In this document: positions 14,995 to 21,410 of the stretch, piece by piece
Numbering within the stretch: position 1 is the stretch's first letter
Layout of the letters: each line of letters starts with the position of its first letter
Source of the DNA: a virus
Direction: 5' to 3' (one strand)
IMG/VR virus record: IMGVR_UViG_3300030202_004216
Span: 1-48,862 of that record
Length of the DNA stretch: 48,862 nucleotides
The notes under the pieces: generated by a model
Told to the model about the DNA's origin: nothing
Seen by the model: the letters and a program-made list of their open reading frames with translations, nothing else
Database searches by the model: none
Made by a program: the position numbers and the translations under genes

Positions 14995-15417
14995 ATGGAC
15001 GAAGTGCTGAGAGCGGTTCACGAAACGGTATTGGACGCAGGCCCGAAGGAACTGGCGCACCGAATGGGCACCAGCCACACCAGCCTGCTGAACCGCGTAA
15101 ACCCGAATGACGATACCCACAGGCTGAACCTTGAACAGTTCCTGCAGATTCTGGCGCTGAGCGGCGACATGCGCCCGCTTGCCGCGCTGGCTGATGCGTT
15201 CGGGTATGAGCTGGTGGCGAAGGAAAAGCCAGCGGCGCAGGAGCTGACCAGCGCGCTGCTGCACATGAGCGCCGAGGTGGCCGATGTGACCCGAGCGGTT
15301 ACCGATGCGCTGGATGACGGCCGGGTATCGCAGATCGAGCGACAGAAGATCCTGCGCGAAGCGGGCGAGGCCAAGCAGAGCATTGATGTTCTGGTTGATG
15401 CCGTGAAGGCGGGCTGA
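14995..15417 (+). CDS. CII-like phage regulatory protein (CP76 family)
   Basis: 140 residues from ATG 14995 (MDEVLRAVHETVLDAGPKEL). A second ATG at 14959 with AGGGG upstream is an alternative. The helix-turn-helix GPKELAHRMGTSHTSLLNRV and following LNLEQFLQILALSGDMRPL match the CP76/CII family of phage regulators. The C-terminal part is a helical oligomerisation region. Its place after cro suggests activation of lysogenic promoters. The target promoter was not identified. Confidence 0.85.
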   Translation: MDEVLRAVHETVLDAGPKELAHRMGTSHTSLLNRVNPNDDTHRLNLEQFLQILALSGDMRPLAALADAFGYELVAKEKPAAQELTSALLHMSAEVADVTRAVTDALDDGRVSQIERQKILREAGEAKQSIDVLVDAVKAG

Positions 15418-15420
15418 CCA

Positions 15421-15642
15421 ATGACTCGCCAACCCCACTACGAATACCCAGCAATGGCCAAAGCTGCACGGCAGCTGGCAGACCATTCAAACGGCATGCG
15501 CAAGCGTCTGCACCTTGATCTGGCGGAGTACTACGAGGGATTGGCGGAAAAGAAAAAGCCCGAGGGTGATGGGCACCTTCGGGCTTCCGAGCAGGCAGTT
15601 GGAGCTGTCTGCGGTATCAACACTAAGCGAGAGCCAGTATGA
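15421..15642 (+). CDS. hypothetical protein between CII-like and O-like genes
   Basis: 73 residues (MTRQPHYEYPAMAKAARQLA...). It starts 3 bp after the previous stop, and its stop overlaps the ATG of the replication gene. The central part is helical and charged. The gene contains a long hairpin (15556-15586) that reads as a terminator on the opposite strand, so part of its sequence is constrained by that element. Function unknown. Confidence 0.7.
   Translation: MTRQPHYEYPAMAKAARQLADHSNGMRKRLHLDLAEYYEGLAEKKKPEGDGHLRASEQAVGAVCGINTKREPV
15551..15586 (-). terminator. antisense-oriented terminator inside a coding gene
   Basis: AAGCCCGA pairs with TCGGGCTT and, after one wobble position, GGTG pairs with CACC around an ATGGG loop, a 13-pair stem. 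On the minus strand the stem is followed by TTTTTCTTTTCC. It would stop leftward transcripts coming from the replication genes before they run antisense to the CII-like and cro genes, or end a small minus-strand RNA. Confidence 0.65.
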
Positions 15643-16667
15643 CCAACATCGTCCAACTCAGCAAGTCCCAGGGGTTCACCCGGATGGACAACGATCTGTA
15701 CGAGGCCCTTATAGGCGCAGAGCTGTCAGGGAGAGAGCTGCGCGTTGCTCTGGCCATTCACCGGCTGACTGCAGGGTTCAACGTCAGCGAGGCCCGCATC
15801 TACGCCGCAGCCATCGCCAAGCTGTCAGGGATTGCCCGTGAGAACGTCTCACGAATCATCACATCGCTGCTACGTCAGAAGGTGATTTACCGTCACGGCG
15901 GGAGCAAAGACCCGATTGGTTTCAATGCACCAAATCAGTGGAAAATCGACCCAAAAAACGAGCAGAAAAAGGGCGATTCAAAAACGACACAGAGTGTTAA
16001 AACTGACACGTCCTTAGTGTCATTTCCGACACACTATAAAGACAGTAAATACAATACTGCTCCTGACGGAGTAGTGGGCACGCACGACACGCCCGCCACG
16101 AAACCTGCCAAACCGAAACCTGCCAAACCGAAACCCGCCAAGTTCGACCCGCTGACTGCCAAACCTGAGAACGTGTCGGCTGATGTCTGGGCTGGCTACT
16201 GCGAAATGCGCGAGGGCGGTAAAACCAAGTTCACCCTGAGAGCCTGTGAGCTGATCGCCAAGAAGCTCGCCAGTCTTGATCAGGTTGCTGCTGACGCGGT
16301 GGTTAACCTCTCCGTCGAGAGCGGCTGGGTCGGCATATTCCCCGAGCGTCTGGCTCAGAGACGAGCGCACGGTGCGGAACAGGCAGACGAAACCGGCGTC
16401 CCTGTCGACAAGATCATCGCCCTGTACCACCAGACCTGCCCGAACCTGCCGCAAGTGGCTGTCGAATCTGACCAGACGCTGCGCGCCATGATCGTCGAGC
16501 GCTGGCGGGAGAGCGAGTCGCACCAGAACTCGCCGCTCTGGAAATCTGTGTTCCTGCGCGCAAACCGCACTGACCATGTGTTCTACATGGGCGAGAACGT
16601 CACTCCACGTCTTGAGGCCATCGTGAGCCGCCGCGTCTTCCGGGCGCTGGAGGAGCGCCATGATTGA
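15639..16667 (+). CDS. lambda O-type replication initiator
   Basis: 342 residues. Residues 10-100 are a phage replication protein O N-terminal winged helix (GFTRMDNDLYEALIGAEL, SGRELRVALAIHRLTAGFN, IARENVSRIITSLLRQKVI), which binds origin iterons. A Pro/Lys repeat (PAKPKPAKPKPAK) follows, then a C-terminal region that probably recruits the helicase encoded immediately downstream (8-bp overlap). The DNA of the middle part holds repeated elements that look like the replication origin, as in lambda O. Confidence 0.92.
   Translation: MTNIVQLSKSQGFTRMDNDLYEALIGAELSGRELRVALAIHRLTAGFNVSEARIYAAAIAKLSGIARENVSRIITSLLRQKVIYRHGGSKDPIGFNAPNQWKIDPKNEQKKGDSKTTQSVKTDTSLVSFPTHYKDSKYNTAPDGVVGTHDTPATKPAKPKPAKPKPAKFDPLTAKPENVSADVWAGYCEMREGGKTKFTLRACELIAKKLASLDQVAADAVVNLSVESGWVGIFPERLAQRRAHGAEQADETGVPVDKIIALYHQTCPNLPQVAVESDQTLRAMIVERWRESESHQNSPLWKSVFLRANRTDHVFYMGENVTPRLEAIVSRRVFRALEERHD
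15986..16144. other. probable phage replication origin inside the O-like gene
   Basis: Five GACAC/GTGTC elements in alternating orientation lie at 15986-15990, 15994-15998 (GTGTT), 16005-16009, 16017-16021 and 16028-16032. They include the palindrome TGACAC-N7-GTGTCA. An A/T-rich stretch (16033-16057) follows, then nearly three tandem copies of the 15-mer GAAACCTGCCAAACC (16100-16144). Iterons beside an A/T-rich segment within the initiator gene match the lambda plan. Confidence 0.6.
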
Positions 16668-18000
16668 CCTGTACAGCGCGGAGGCCGAGCACGCCGTGCT
16701 GGGCGCGATGATCCAGCAGCCGCATCTGATCGACGTGCTATCCGACGACCTGTCATCCGGGGCGTTCTACTACGCCGAGAACCGCGATCTGTATCGCCTG
16801 ATCCTGTCAGTGCGCAATGCTGGCGGCGTGGTGGACATTCTCACCCTGGGCGAAGCCAAGCCGATGCTCGATGGCGGTCGGCCGACCATTGCCTACGCCG
16901 GCCAGTTGCAGATGAACACGCCCAGCGTGGCCAATGCCAAGGAATACGCCCGAATTGTTCGTGACCGTGCCGTGGCTCGCCAGATCGCGGATGTGGCCAG
17001 CAGCATTCACGACATCGCCTCCAGCAGCTCCAGCGTTGAGGACAAGGTGGCGCAGGTTCAGGCCTTGGTGATGGCCATCGACACCGCTGGCAGTGAAACC
17101 GAGTGCCAGATGATCGCCGACATCATGCGCGAGCACGTCGACGAGTTGGAGCGCCGACACCAGCGCACGCTGGAGGGTATCAAGGTCGACGGTCTGCTGA
17201 CCGGCATCCCGGATCTGGACACCTACACCCAGGGCCTGAAGCCCGGCCAGATGATCGTTCTGGGCGGTCGGCCGTCCATGGGCAAGACCACCATTGCCAT
17301 GAACGTCGCGTCTGACGTGGCGATCAACCAGAAGCGCAAGGTGCTGGTGATCAGCCTGGAAATGACCCGGCAGCAGCTGGTTGACCGGCTGATTGCATCG
17401 GTGGGCGGTATCTCGCTGAAGAGCGTCAAGGACGGGTCGTGCTGCCACGACAGTTCAGCCGAACTGAATATGGCCGCCCGCAAGATGCGTGATGCGTCCA
17501 TCGCGGTATCAGACGTGCCGTCAATGACCATGCCGCGCATTCGCTCGATTGCTCGCCGCCAGAGCCACCGCATGGGCGGCTTGGACCTACTGGTGATTGA
17601 CTACCTCGGGCTGATCGAGGGCGACGGCAATGGGCGGGTCGACGACGTGACCACGATGTCACGCCAGATCAAGCTGCTGGCCCGCGAGCTTGGGGTGCCG
17701 GTGATCGTCCTGTGTCAGCTCAACCGAGGCTGCGAGTCGCGCCCAGACAAGAGGCCAGTCCTGAGCGACTTGCGCGAGTCCGGGGCTATCGAGCAGGACG
17801 CCGACATGGTGCTGTTCGTGTACCGAGACGAGGTTTATTTCCCCAACACCATAGAGCGCGGCGTTGCCGAGATCCTGATTCGCAAGAACCGGGACGGCGA
17901 AATCGGCACCGTGCGCGCTGCATTCCAAGGCGATAAATCCAGATTTGTTCCGCTGGCGGCGACCTATCGCGTTCCGGATGCAGAGGAGGTTCGGTTTTGA
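16660..18000 (+). CDS. DnaB-family replicative helicase
   Basis: 446 residues. The N-terminal DnaB domain (AEAEHAVLGAMIQQPHLID) precedes a RecA-like ATPase with Walker A GGRPSMGKTT (about residues 202-211), Walker B LLVIDYLGLI, and the DnaB motif VIVLCQLNRGCE...LSDLRESGAIEQDADM. It would unwind phage DNA at the fork after loading by the O-like initiator. Length and motif order are those of bacterial DnaB, so it probably replaces the host helicase and does not need a lambda P-type loader. It overlaps the initiator gene by 8 bp. Confidence 0.96.
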   Translation: MIDLYSAEAEHAVLGAMIQQPHLIDVLSDDLSSGAFYYAENRDLYRLILSVRNAGGVVDILTLGEAKPMLDGGRPTIAYAGQLQMNTPSVANAKEYARIVRDRAVARQIADVASSIHDIASSSSSVEDKVAQVQALVMAIDTAGSETECQMIADIMREHVDELERRHQRTLEGIKVDGLLTGIPDLDTYTQGLKPGQMIVLGGRPSMGKTTIAMNVASDVAINQKRKVLVISLEMTRQQLVDRLIASVGGISLKSVKDGSCCHDSSAELNMAARKMRDASIAVSDVPSMTMPRIRSIARRQSHRMGGLDLLVIDYLGLIEGDGNGRVDDVTTMSRQIKLLARELGVPVIVLCQLNRGCESRPDKRPVLSDLRESGAIEQDADMVLFVYRDEVYFPNTIERGVAEILIRKNRDGEIGTVRAAFQGDKSRFVPLAATYRVPDAEEVRF

Positions 18001-18092
18001 CAAAGGAAAATCGTACAGACCGATACGCCGCCACCCGCTGGCTCCTGCTGTCACTGCTGATCCTGGTGATTATCGCGGGGCTGCCGGTATGA
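17997..18092 (+). CDS. 31-residue single-span membrane protein
   Basis: Starts at TTG 17997, which overlaps the helicase TGA (TTTTGA), with GAGGAGGT 8 bases upstream. A polar N-terminus (TKENRTDRYAATRW) leads to a hydrophobic helix LLLSLLILVIIAGLPV. The stop overlaps the next ATG (ATGA). Coupling on both sides and a strong ribosome site argue for a real gene. Role unknown. Confidence 0.6.
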   Translation: MTKENRTDRYAATRWLLLSLLILVIIAGLPV

Positions 18093-18232
18093 GCCGCCTG
18101 TTCCGATTCGAGCTGCACGACGGCAGTCGCGGCAGCGTGATCTATCCAGATCCGGTGACGCTGGAGACCGTCACGGCGGACTGTCACGCACGGTTCGGGA
18201 TTGAGCGAGTGAAGGGGGTGACTGTTGGCTAG
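18089..18232 (+). CDS. small hypothetical nin-region protein
   Basis: 47 residues, MSRLFRFELHDGSRGSVIYP and onward, ending KGVTVG. The ATG overlaps the upstream stop, and its end overlaps the ninB start by 8 bp. A short beta-rich protein of unknown function. Confidence 0.65.
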   Translation: MSRLFRFELHDGSRGSVIYPDPVTLETVTADCHARFGIERVKGVTVG

Positions 18233-18623
18233 TCGCACGTTCCGCATTCAGGGCGCAGCAGGCATCAAGCCGGCGTTCCGCACGGCCTATGACCTGGTAA
18301 CTGGCCTGATGCGTGACGCCGGAACCGGTTACGAACTGGTGCTGCGCCCGCTCAAGTCCAAGCGCTCGATTGACCAGAACAAGCGGTATTGGGCGTTGCT
18401 GCTGGAGCTGTCGGACATTGCCTGGATCGATGGCAAGCAGTTCAGCAAGGACGCATGGCACGAGCACTTCAAGCGCGAGTTCATCGGCATCGAGGAATTG
18501 CCAGGCGGCGGCCAGATCGGCATCAGCACCGCAAAGCTGAGCGTCGAGGAGTTCGGCAACTACATGACACGGATTGAGCAGTGGTCGGCAGAGCAGGGTT
18601 GGCCGCTGATGGTGGACGCATGA
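18225..18623 (+). CDS. ninB: NinB-like recombination protein
   Basis: 132 residues from TTG 18225 (AAGGGGG upstream). Family segments include LRPLKSKRSIDQNKRYWALL, KDAWHEHFKREFIG and STAKLSVEEFGNYMTRIEQW. In lambda NinB (Orf) helps RecBCD-independent recombination by acting on SSB-coated DNA. It stays next to ninG, as in lambdoid phages. Confidence 0.93.
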   Translation: MASRTFRIQGAAGIKPAFRTAYDLVTGLMRDAGTGYELVLRPLKSKRSIDQNKRYWALLLELSDIAWIDGKQFSKDAWHEHFKREFIGIEELPGGGQIGISTAKLSVEEFGNYMTRIEQWSAEQGWPLMVDA

Positions 18624-19252
18624 AAGCCCTTAGCGGAAAGCCGAAGACATGCGCCGTCCGAGGCTGCTCAAACAAGTTTGTCCCGCGTCGTCATTTCGAG
18701 GCGTGGTGCTCGCCGGAGTGCGGCGCAAAGCTCGCTCGGGCATTGCAGGAGAAGGATAGAGCGGAGAAGTCCAAGCGCGAGCGCCGTGAGAGCCGGGAGG
18801 CGAAGCAGCGCCTCAAGACCAAGGGCGACCACCTGCGCGAGGCTCAGGCGGCATTCAACGCCTACATACGCGAGCGTGACAAAGGGCTGCCGTGCATCAG
18901 CTGTGGATCTCTGCCGAATAACGGCGACCTGCTGACCGGGAGTCGTATTGATGCGGGCCATTACCGCTCAACCGGTTCCTGTCCGGAACTCCGGTTCGAG
19001 CCGCTCAACTGCCATGCCCAGTGCGTCAAGTGCAACCGCAACCTGTCGGGCAATGCCGTTGAGTACCGCATCAGGCTGATCAAGCGCATCGGCGCGGCCT
19101 CGGTTGAGTGGCTGGAAGGCCTGCATGAGGCCAAGCGCTACACCATCGAAGACCTGAAGGCTATCAAGGCCAAGTACCGGGAAAAGACGCGGGAACTCAA
19201 GCGGGCGAATGATAAAACTACAGCGGGGGAGCTGGCACATGGCGAGGCGTGA
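18620..19252 (+). CDS. ninG: NinG/Rap-like recombination nuclease
   Basis: 210 residues from ATG 18620, overlapping the ninB stop. Metal-binding cysteines lie near the N-terminus (TCAVRGCSNKF, WCSPECG) and again in LPCISCGS and CHAQCVKCNRNLSGNAVEY, with a central DAGHYRSTG. This is the NinG signature. Lambda Rap (NinG) is a structure-specific nuclease that cuts recombination intermediates. A charged coiled coil links the two zinc regions. Confidence 0.95.
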   Translation: MKALSGKPKTCAVRGCSNKFVPRRHFEAWCSPECGAKLARALQEKDRAEKSKRERRESREAKQRLKTKGDHLREAQAAFNAYIRERDKGLPCISCGSLPNNGDLLTGSRIDAGHYRSTGSCPELRFEPLNCHAQCVKCNRNLSGNAVEYRIRLIKRIGAASVEWLEGLHEAKRYTIEDLKAIKAKYREKTRELKRANDKTTAGELAHGEA

Positions 19253-19601
19253 CGCGGAAGAGCTGCTGACCAACTGGGGGCGCTGGGTATGGCATCAAGC
19301 CGGGGTGCCTCGGTACACCAGCCCGATGTTCGCCCTGATGCGGGATAACGTGGCGCAGGACTCGGTTCCGGCGCCTGTGATCACCGACGACGAGGCGCTG
19401 ATGATCGACGCTATCGTCGCCCGCATGTGGCGGCGCGATGAGCAGATGGCGGACTGCCTGCGGATTTACTACTGCACCAGCAGGACGATGCACGGCGTCG
19501 GGATTGTCCTGGGCATCCACCGCAAGAAAGTGGCAGAGCTGCTGCTGGCTGGCAGGGCATACGTTGAGGGGAGTATCGACCGATTAAGGGAAGCGGCGTA
19601 A
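19239..19601 (+). CDS. Q-type late antiterminator
   Basis: 120 residues from ATG 19239. It has the ARRDAEELLTNWGRW start and a C-terminal region-4-like helix-turn-helix (CLRIYYCTSRTMHGVGIVLG, HRKKVAELLLAGRAYVE), typical of phage antitermination protein Q families. It should load at the late promoter near 20512 and let RNA polymerase read through the terminators at 20577-20638 into lysis and virion genes. Its 3' end faces the aca1 gene across 10 bp. Confidence 0.88.
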   Translation: MARRDAEELLTNWGRWVWHQAGVPRYTSPMFALMRDNVAQDSVPAPVITDDEALMIDAIVARMWRRDEQMADCLRIYYCTSRTMHGVGIVLGIHRKKVAELLLAGRAYVEGSIDRLREAA

Positions 19602-19611
19602 ATCTGGCAGC

Positions 19612-19821
19612 TCACTCGGCCGCCAGTTGCTCCAGCGCGAACTGCACGGTGTACGGCGCCGGCCGGAAACTGGCGCTGCCCTCGTCGCTCAGGTAGTACC
19701 GCATCACGCGGTCGCTGATGCCGAGCAGCTGTGCAGCCTGTCGCTGGCTGACGGATGCGGCCTCAAGCAGCCCGCGCAGGTAGCGCGGGTCTGGGTTGTG
19801 GTTTGAGGCGTCAGGTTTCAC
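19612..19821 (-). CDS. aca1: Aca1-family anti-CRISPR-associated repressor
   Basis: 69 residues with very high similarity, from memory, to Aca1 of Pseudomonas phages such as JBD30: shared TPDASNH-like start, DPRYLRGLL, SQR.AA.LLG.SDRVMRYYLS, RPAPYTVQFALE. The helix-turn-helix is about residues 24-45. Aca1 binds inverted repeats in acr promoters and shuts them down after the initial burst of expression. Here it is the last gene of a three-gene minus operon and overlaps the upstream gene by 4 bp, the standard acr-aca arrangement. It diagnoses the locus as anti-CRISPR. Confidence 0.95.
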   Translation of the reverse strand: MKPDASNHNPDPRYLRGLLEAASVSQRQAAQLLGISDRVMRYYLSDEGSASFRPAPYTVQFALEQLAAE

Positions 19822-20183
19822 TCGGCGCGCATCTCGTCTGTAACGATCAGGCGGCTTTTCAGGCTGGATTCGAGCGCTCTATCGTAAACGTCGTCGCCGT
19901 TTTTGCCGATGATGCTGCTCTGCCCGCCGCTCTCAACGACAGCGTACTCCTCGCCATCTACTTCAAACCAGTAGCGGGTAGCCTCGTTCTGCCAGTCCTG
20001 CTCTTTCTCGATGTATTTAGCAGTGCCGATCAGGTCGTGGGCCAGCTCTACAGCCTGCTGATCTTCGTCGGTGATGCCGAGGGCCAGCAGGGCAGCGCCG
20101 TCTTCCAGTGTGGCGCGGATTGCCTGTGCATCTTCAGCGCCGGCTTCTTTGATCAGGTCGATGATGTCTTGTGCAGTTTTCAT
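19818..20183 (-). CDS. candidate anti-CRISPR protein, 121 residues
   Basis: Placed directly before aca1 with a 4-bp overlap. GAGGGTAAGG precedes ATG 20183. The product is acidic, as many Acr proteins are. An N-terminal helical half (MKTAQDIIDLIKEAGAEDAQ, AVELAHDLIGTAKYIEKEQD) is followed by a beta-rich part (TRYWFEVDGEEYAVVES) and a helical tail ending VTDEMRAE. It matches none of the AcrIF, AcrIE or AcrIC sequences I can recall. Assignment rests on aca1 linkage, size, charge and the nearby type I-F system. Confidence 0.8.
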   Translation of the reverse strand: MKTAQDIIDLIKEAGAEDAQAIRATLEDGAALLALGITDEDQQAVELAHDLIGTAKYIEKEQDWQNEATRYWFEVDGEEYAVVESGGQSSIIGKNGDDVYDRALESSLKSRLIVTDEMRAE

Positions 20184-20193
20184 GGCCTTACCC

Positions 20194-20382
20194 TCAGTTG
20201 TAGCTGCGAACTATGAAGCCGACATTTTCAGCACCAAGATCGGCAGTGATCATTGCGTTGAATGCGTCAACGCGAGCGTTGTGGCCTTCTTCGTGGCGCC
20301 GGGCTTCCAGTTCTGCCAGCGCGGCTTTATGGGCTTCGGTCATTGAGGCTTGCTGTGCTTTTTGCTTGCTTGGGCGGATCAT
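20194..20382 (-). CDS. candidate anti-CRISPR protein, 62 residues
   Basis: First gene of the aca1 operon. AAGGAG stands 6-7 bases ahead of ATG 20382. The protein is basic at its start (MIRPSKQKAQQ), then a charged helix (EAHKAALAELEARRHEEGHN) and a mixed end (MITADLGAENVGFIVRSYN). It is short for an Acr, but members of 50-80 residues are known. No similarity to a named Acr is apparent to me. It could be an Acr, an accessory protein, or unrelated cargo. Confidence 0.7.
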   Translation of the reverse strand: MIRPSKQKAQQASMTEAHKAALAELEARRHEEGHNARVDAFNAMITADLGAENVGFIVRSYN

Positions 20383-20429
20383 GGTGTATCTCCTTGGGTT
20401 CGCCTCGCCGTTGTGGCTGGCATGTGTTT

Positions 20430-20458
20430 ATATTAGGCACATTGTTCCTAATGCGCAA
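20430..20458 (-). promoter_or_regulatory. promoter and Aca1 operator of the acr-aca1 operon
   Basis: On the minus strand, TTGCGC (20453-20458) and TAATAT (20430-20435) are 17 bp apart. The spacer holds TTAGGCACATTGTTCCTAA (20433-20451, plus-strand reading), a palindrome with 9-base arms and a single mismatch. A protein bound here would block RNA polymerase, as described for Aca1 at acr promoters. The leader to the first gene is about 40 bases. Confidence 0.82.
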
Positions 20459-20511
20459 GCAGAGAACGAAAAGAATTTCACGATGCCGACGAACGGTATC
20501 TCATTCATTCG

Positions 20512-20540
20512 TTGACGTGGCGCCATGGAATCGTTACTTT
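20512..20540 (+). promoter_or_regulatory. probable late promoter (pR'-type)
   Basis: TTGACG (20512-20517) and TACTTT (20535-20540) with a 17-bp spacer lie upstream of two strong terminators and the holin gene. This is the arrangement used by Q-dependent late promoters: constitutive initiation, early termination, then read-through when Q is present. Confidence 0.65.
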
Positions 20541-20576
20541 GTGCCTACATTGCGGTTTTACCGCTCCGAACATAGA

Positions 20577-20600
20577 ACCCGGCCACGCGCCGGGTTTTTT
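20577..20600 (+). terminator. first late-leader terminator
   Basis: ACCCGG/CCGGGT stem with a short loop followed by six T residues, about 30 bp after the expected late transcription start. Probable tR'-type terminator that Q must override. Confidence 0.85.
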
Positions 20601-20613
20601 ATGCCCTTTTCAC

Positions 20614-20638
20614 AGCCCGCCACTGAGCGGGCTTTTTC
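20614..20638 (+). terminator. second late-leader terminator
   Basis: AGCCCGC/GCGGGCT with a CACTGA loop and a run of T residues. Together with the terminator just upstream it should stop late transcription tightly in the lysogen. Confidence 0.85.
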
Positions 20639-20673
20639 ATTTCCGCCCCGTGAGGGCCAGTGGAATGCGGACT

Positions 20674-20880
20674 ATGACTGATCGAGTGACGACAGGCGCG
20701 TCGTACAGTGGCGCAGCAGTAAGCGTGCTGGCGGGCCTGACCCTGACGGAGTGGGGCATCGTCGTCGGCATTATCACGGCGATTCTGACCTTTGGGGTCA
20801 ATGTCTGGTACCAGCATCGCCGGGATCAGCGCGAGCAGCGCCTGGTTGACGCGAACATCGATAGGCTGGGGCGGGAGTGA
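20674..20880 (+). CDS. holin
   Basis: 68 residues from ATG 20674. An N-terminal short hydrophobic stretch (YSGAAVSVLAGLTL) and one clear membrane helix (WGIVVGIITAILTFGVNVWY) are followed by the basic tail QHRRDQREQR, matching the HP1-type phage holin family. It would form the inner-membrane lesion that triggers lysis. It overlaps the endolysin gene by 4 bp. Confidence 0.85.
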   Translation: MTDRVTTGASYSGAAVSVLAGLTLTEWGIVVGIITAILTFGVNVWYQHRRDQREQRLVDANIDRLGRE

Positions 20881-21410
20881 TACAGGCTCGGCAGGCGGTA
20901 CTGGCTGGCAGCCTTGCTGCTGCGGTGTCGCTGGTTGCTTACTTCGAGGGGCGGGAACTGGTTGGCTACCTGGACCCGGTAGGTATTCCGACCATCTGCT
21001 ACGGCCACACCAAGACCGCTGTTGTTGGTCAGGCGCTGGGGCCGCAGGAGTGCGAGCGCCTGCTGAGGGAAGACCTCGGCGAAGCGCTGGCTGTTGTTGA
21101 TCAGCAGCTACCGAACGCCCCGGCAATGACCAGGGCGGCTCTGGGTTCATTCGTTTACAACGTCGGCGCAGGTGCGTTCAACGGTTCAACACTGCTGCGC
21201 AAAGCCAAGGCCGGCGACTGGGTTGGCGCCTGCAATGAGCTGCCACGCTGGGTCTATGCAAAGGGTCGCCAGCTGCCGGGCCTTGTTAATCGCCGCGCTG
21301 CTGAGCGCGCAGTCTGTCTTGAGGGGCTATCCAATGGTGCGAGTTCTGATCAGCGCAGTGATCGCGCTACTGATCGCCCTGGGCGCGCTCTGGTGGCAGT
21401 ACGACCGTAA
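20877..21410 (+). CDS. SAR endolysin, GH24 lysozyme
   Basis: 177 residues from GTG 20877. An N-terminal signal-anchor-release helix (VLAGSLAAAVSLVAYF) precedes the lysozyme catalytic triad Glu24-Asp33-Thr39 (FEGRELVGYLDPVGIPT), with exact E-8-D-5-T spacing. Body motifs MTRAALGSFVYNVG and RRAAERAVCLEG are also typical. The weakly hydrophobic SAR helix lets Sec export the enzyme without holin pores, and holin then releases it. It cleaves peptidoglycan glycan strands. Confidence 0.95.
   Translation: MIQARQAVLAGSLAAAVSLVAYFEGRELVGYLDPVGIPTICYGHTKTAVVGQALGPQECERLLREDLGEALAVVDQQLPNAPAMTRAALGSFVYNVGAGAFNGSTLLRKAKAGDWVGACNELPRWVYAKGRQLPGLVNRRAAERAVCLEGLSNGASSDQRSDRATDRPGRALVAVRP

Noticed and set aside
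19612-20183. Toxin-antitoxin pair
   Set aside because: A small HTH protein after an acidic protein could suggest this, but the HTH protein matches Aca1 and not antitoxins, and the acidic partner lacks toxin motifs.
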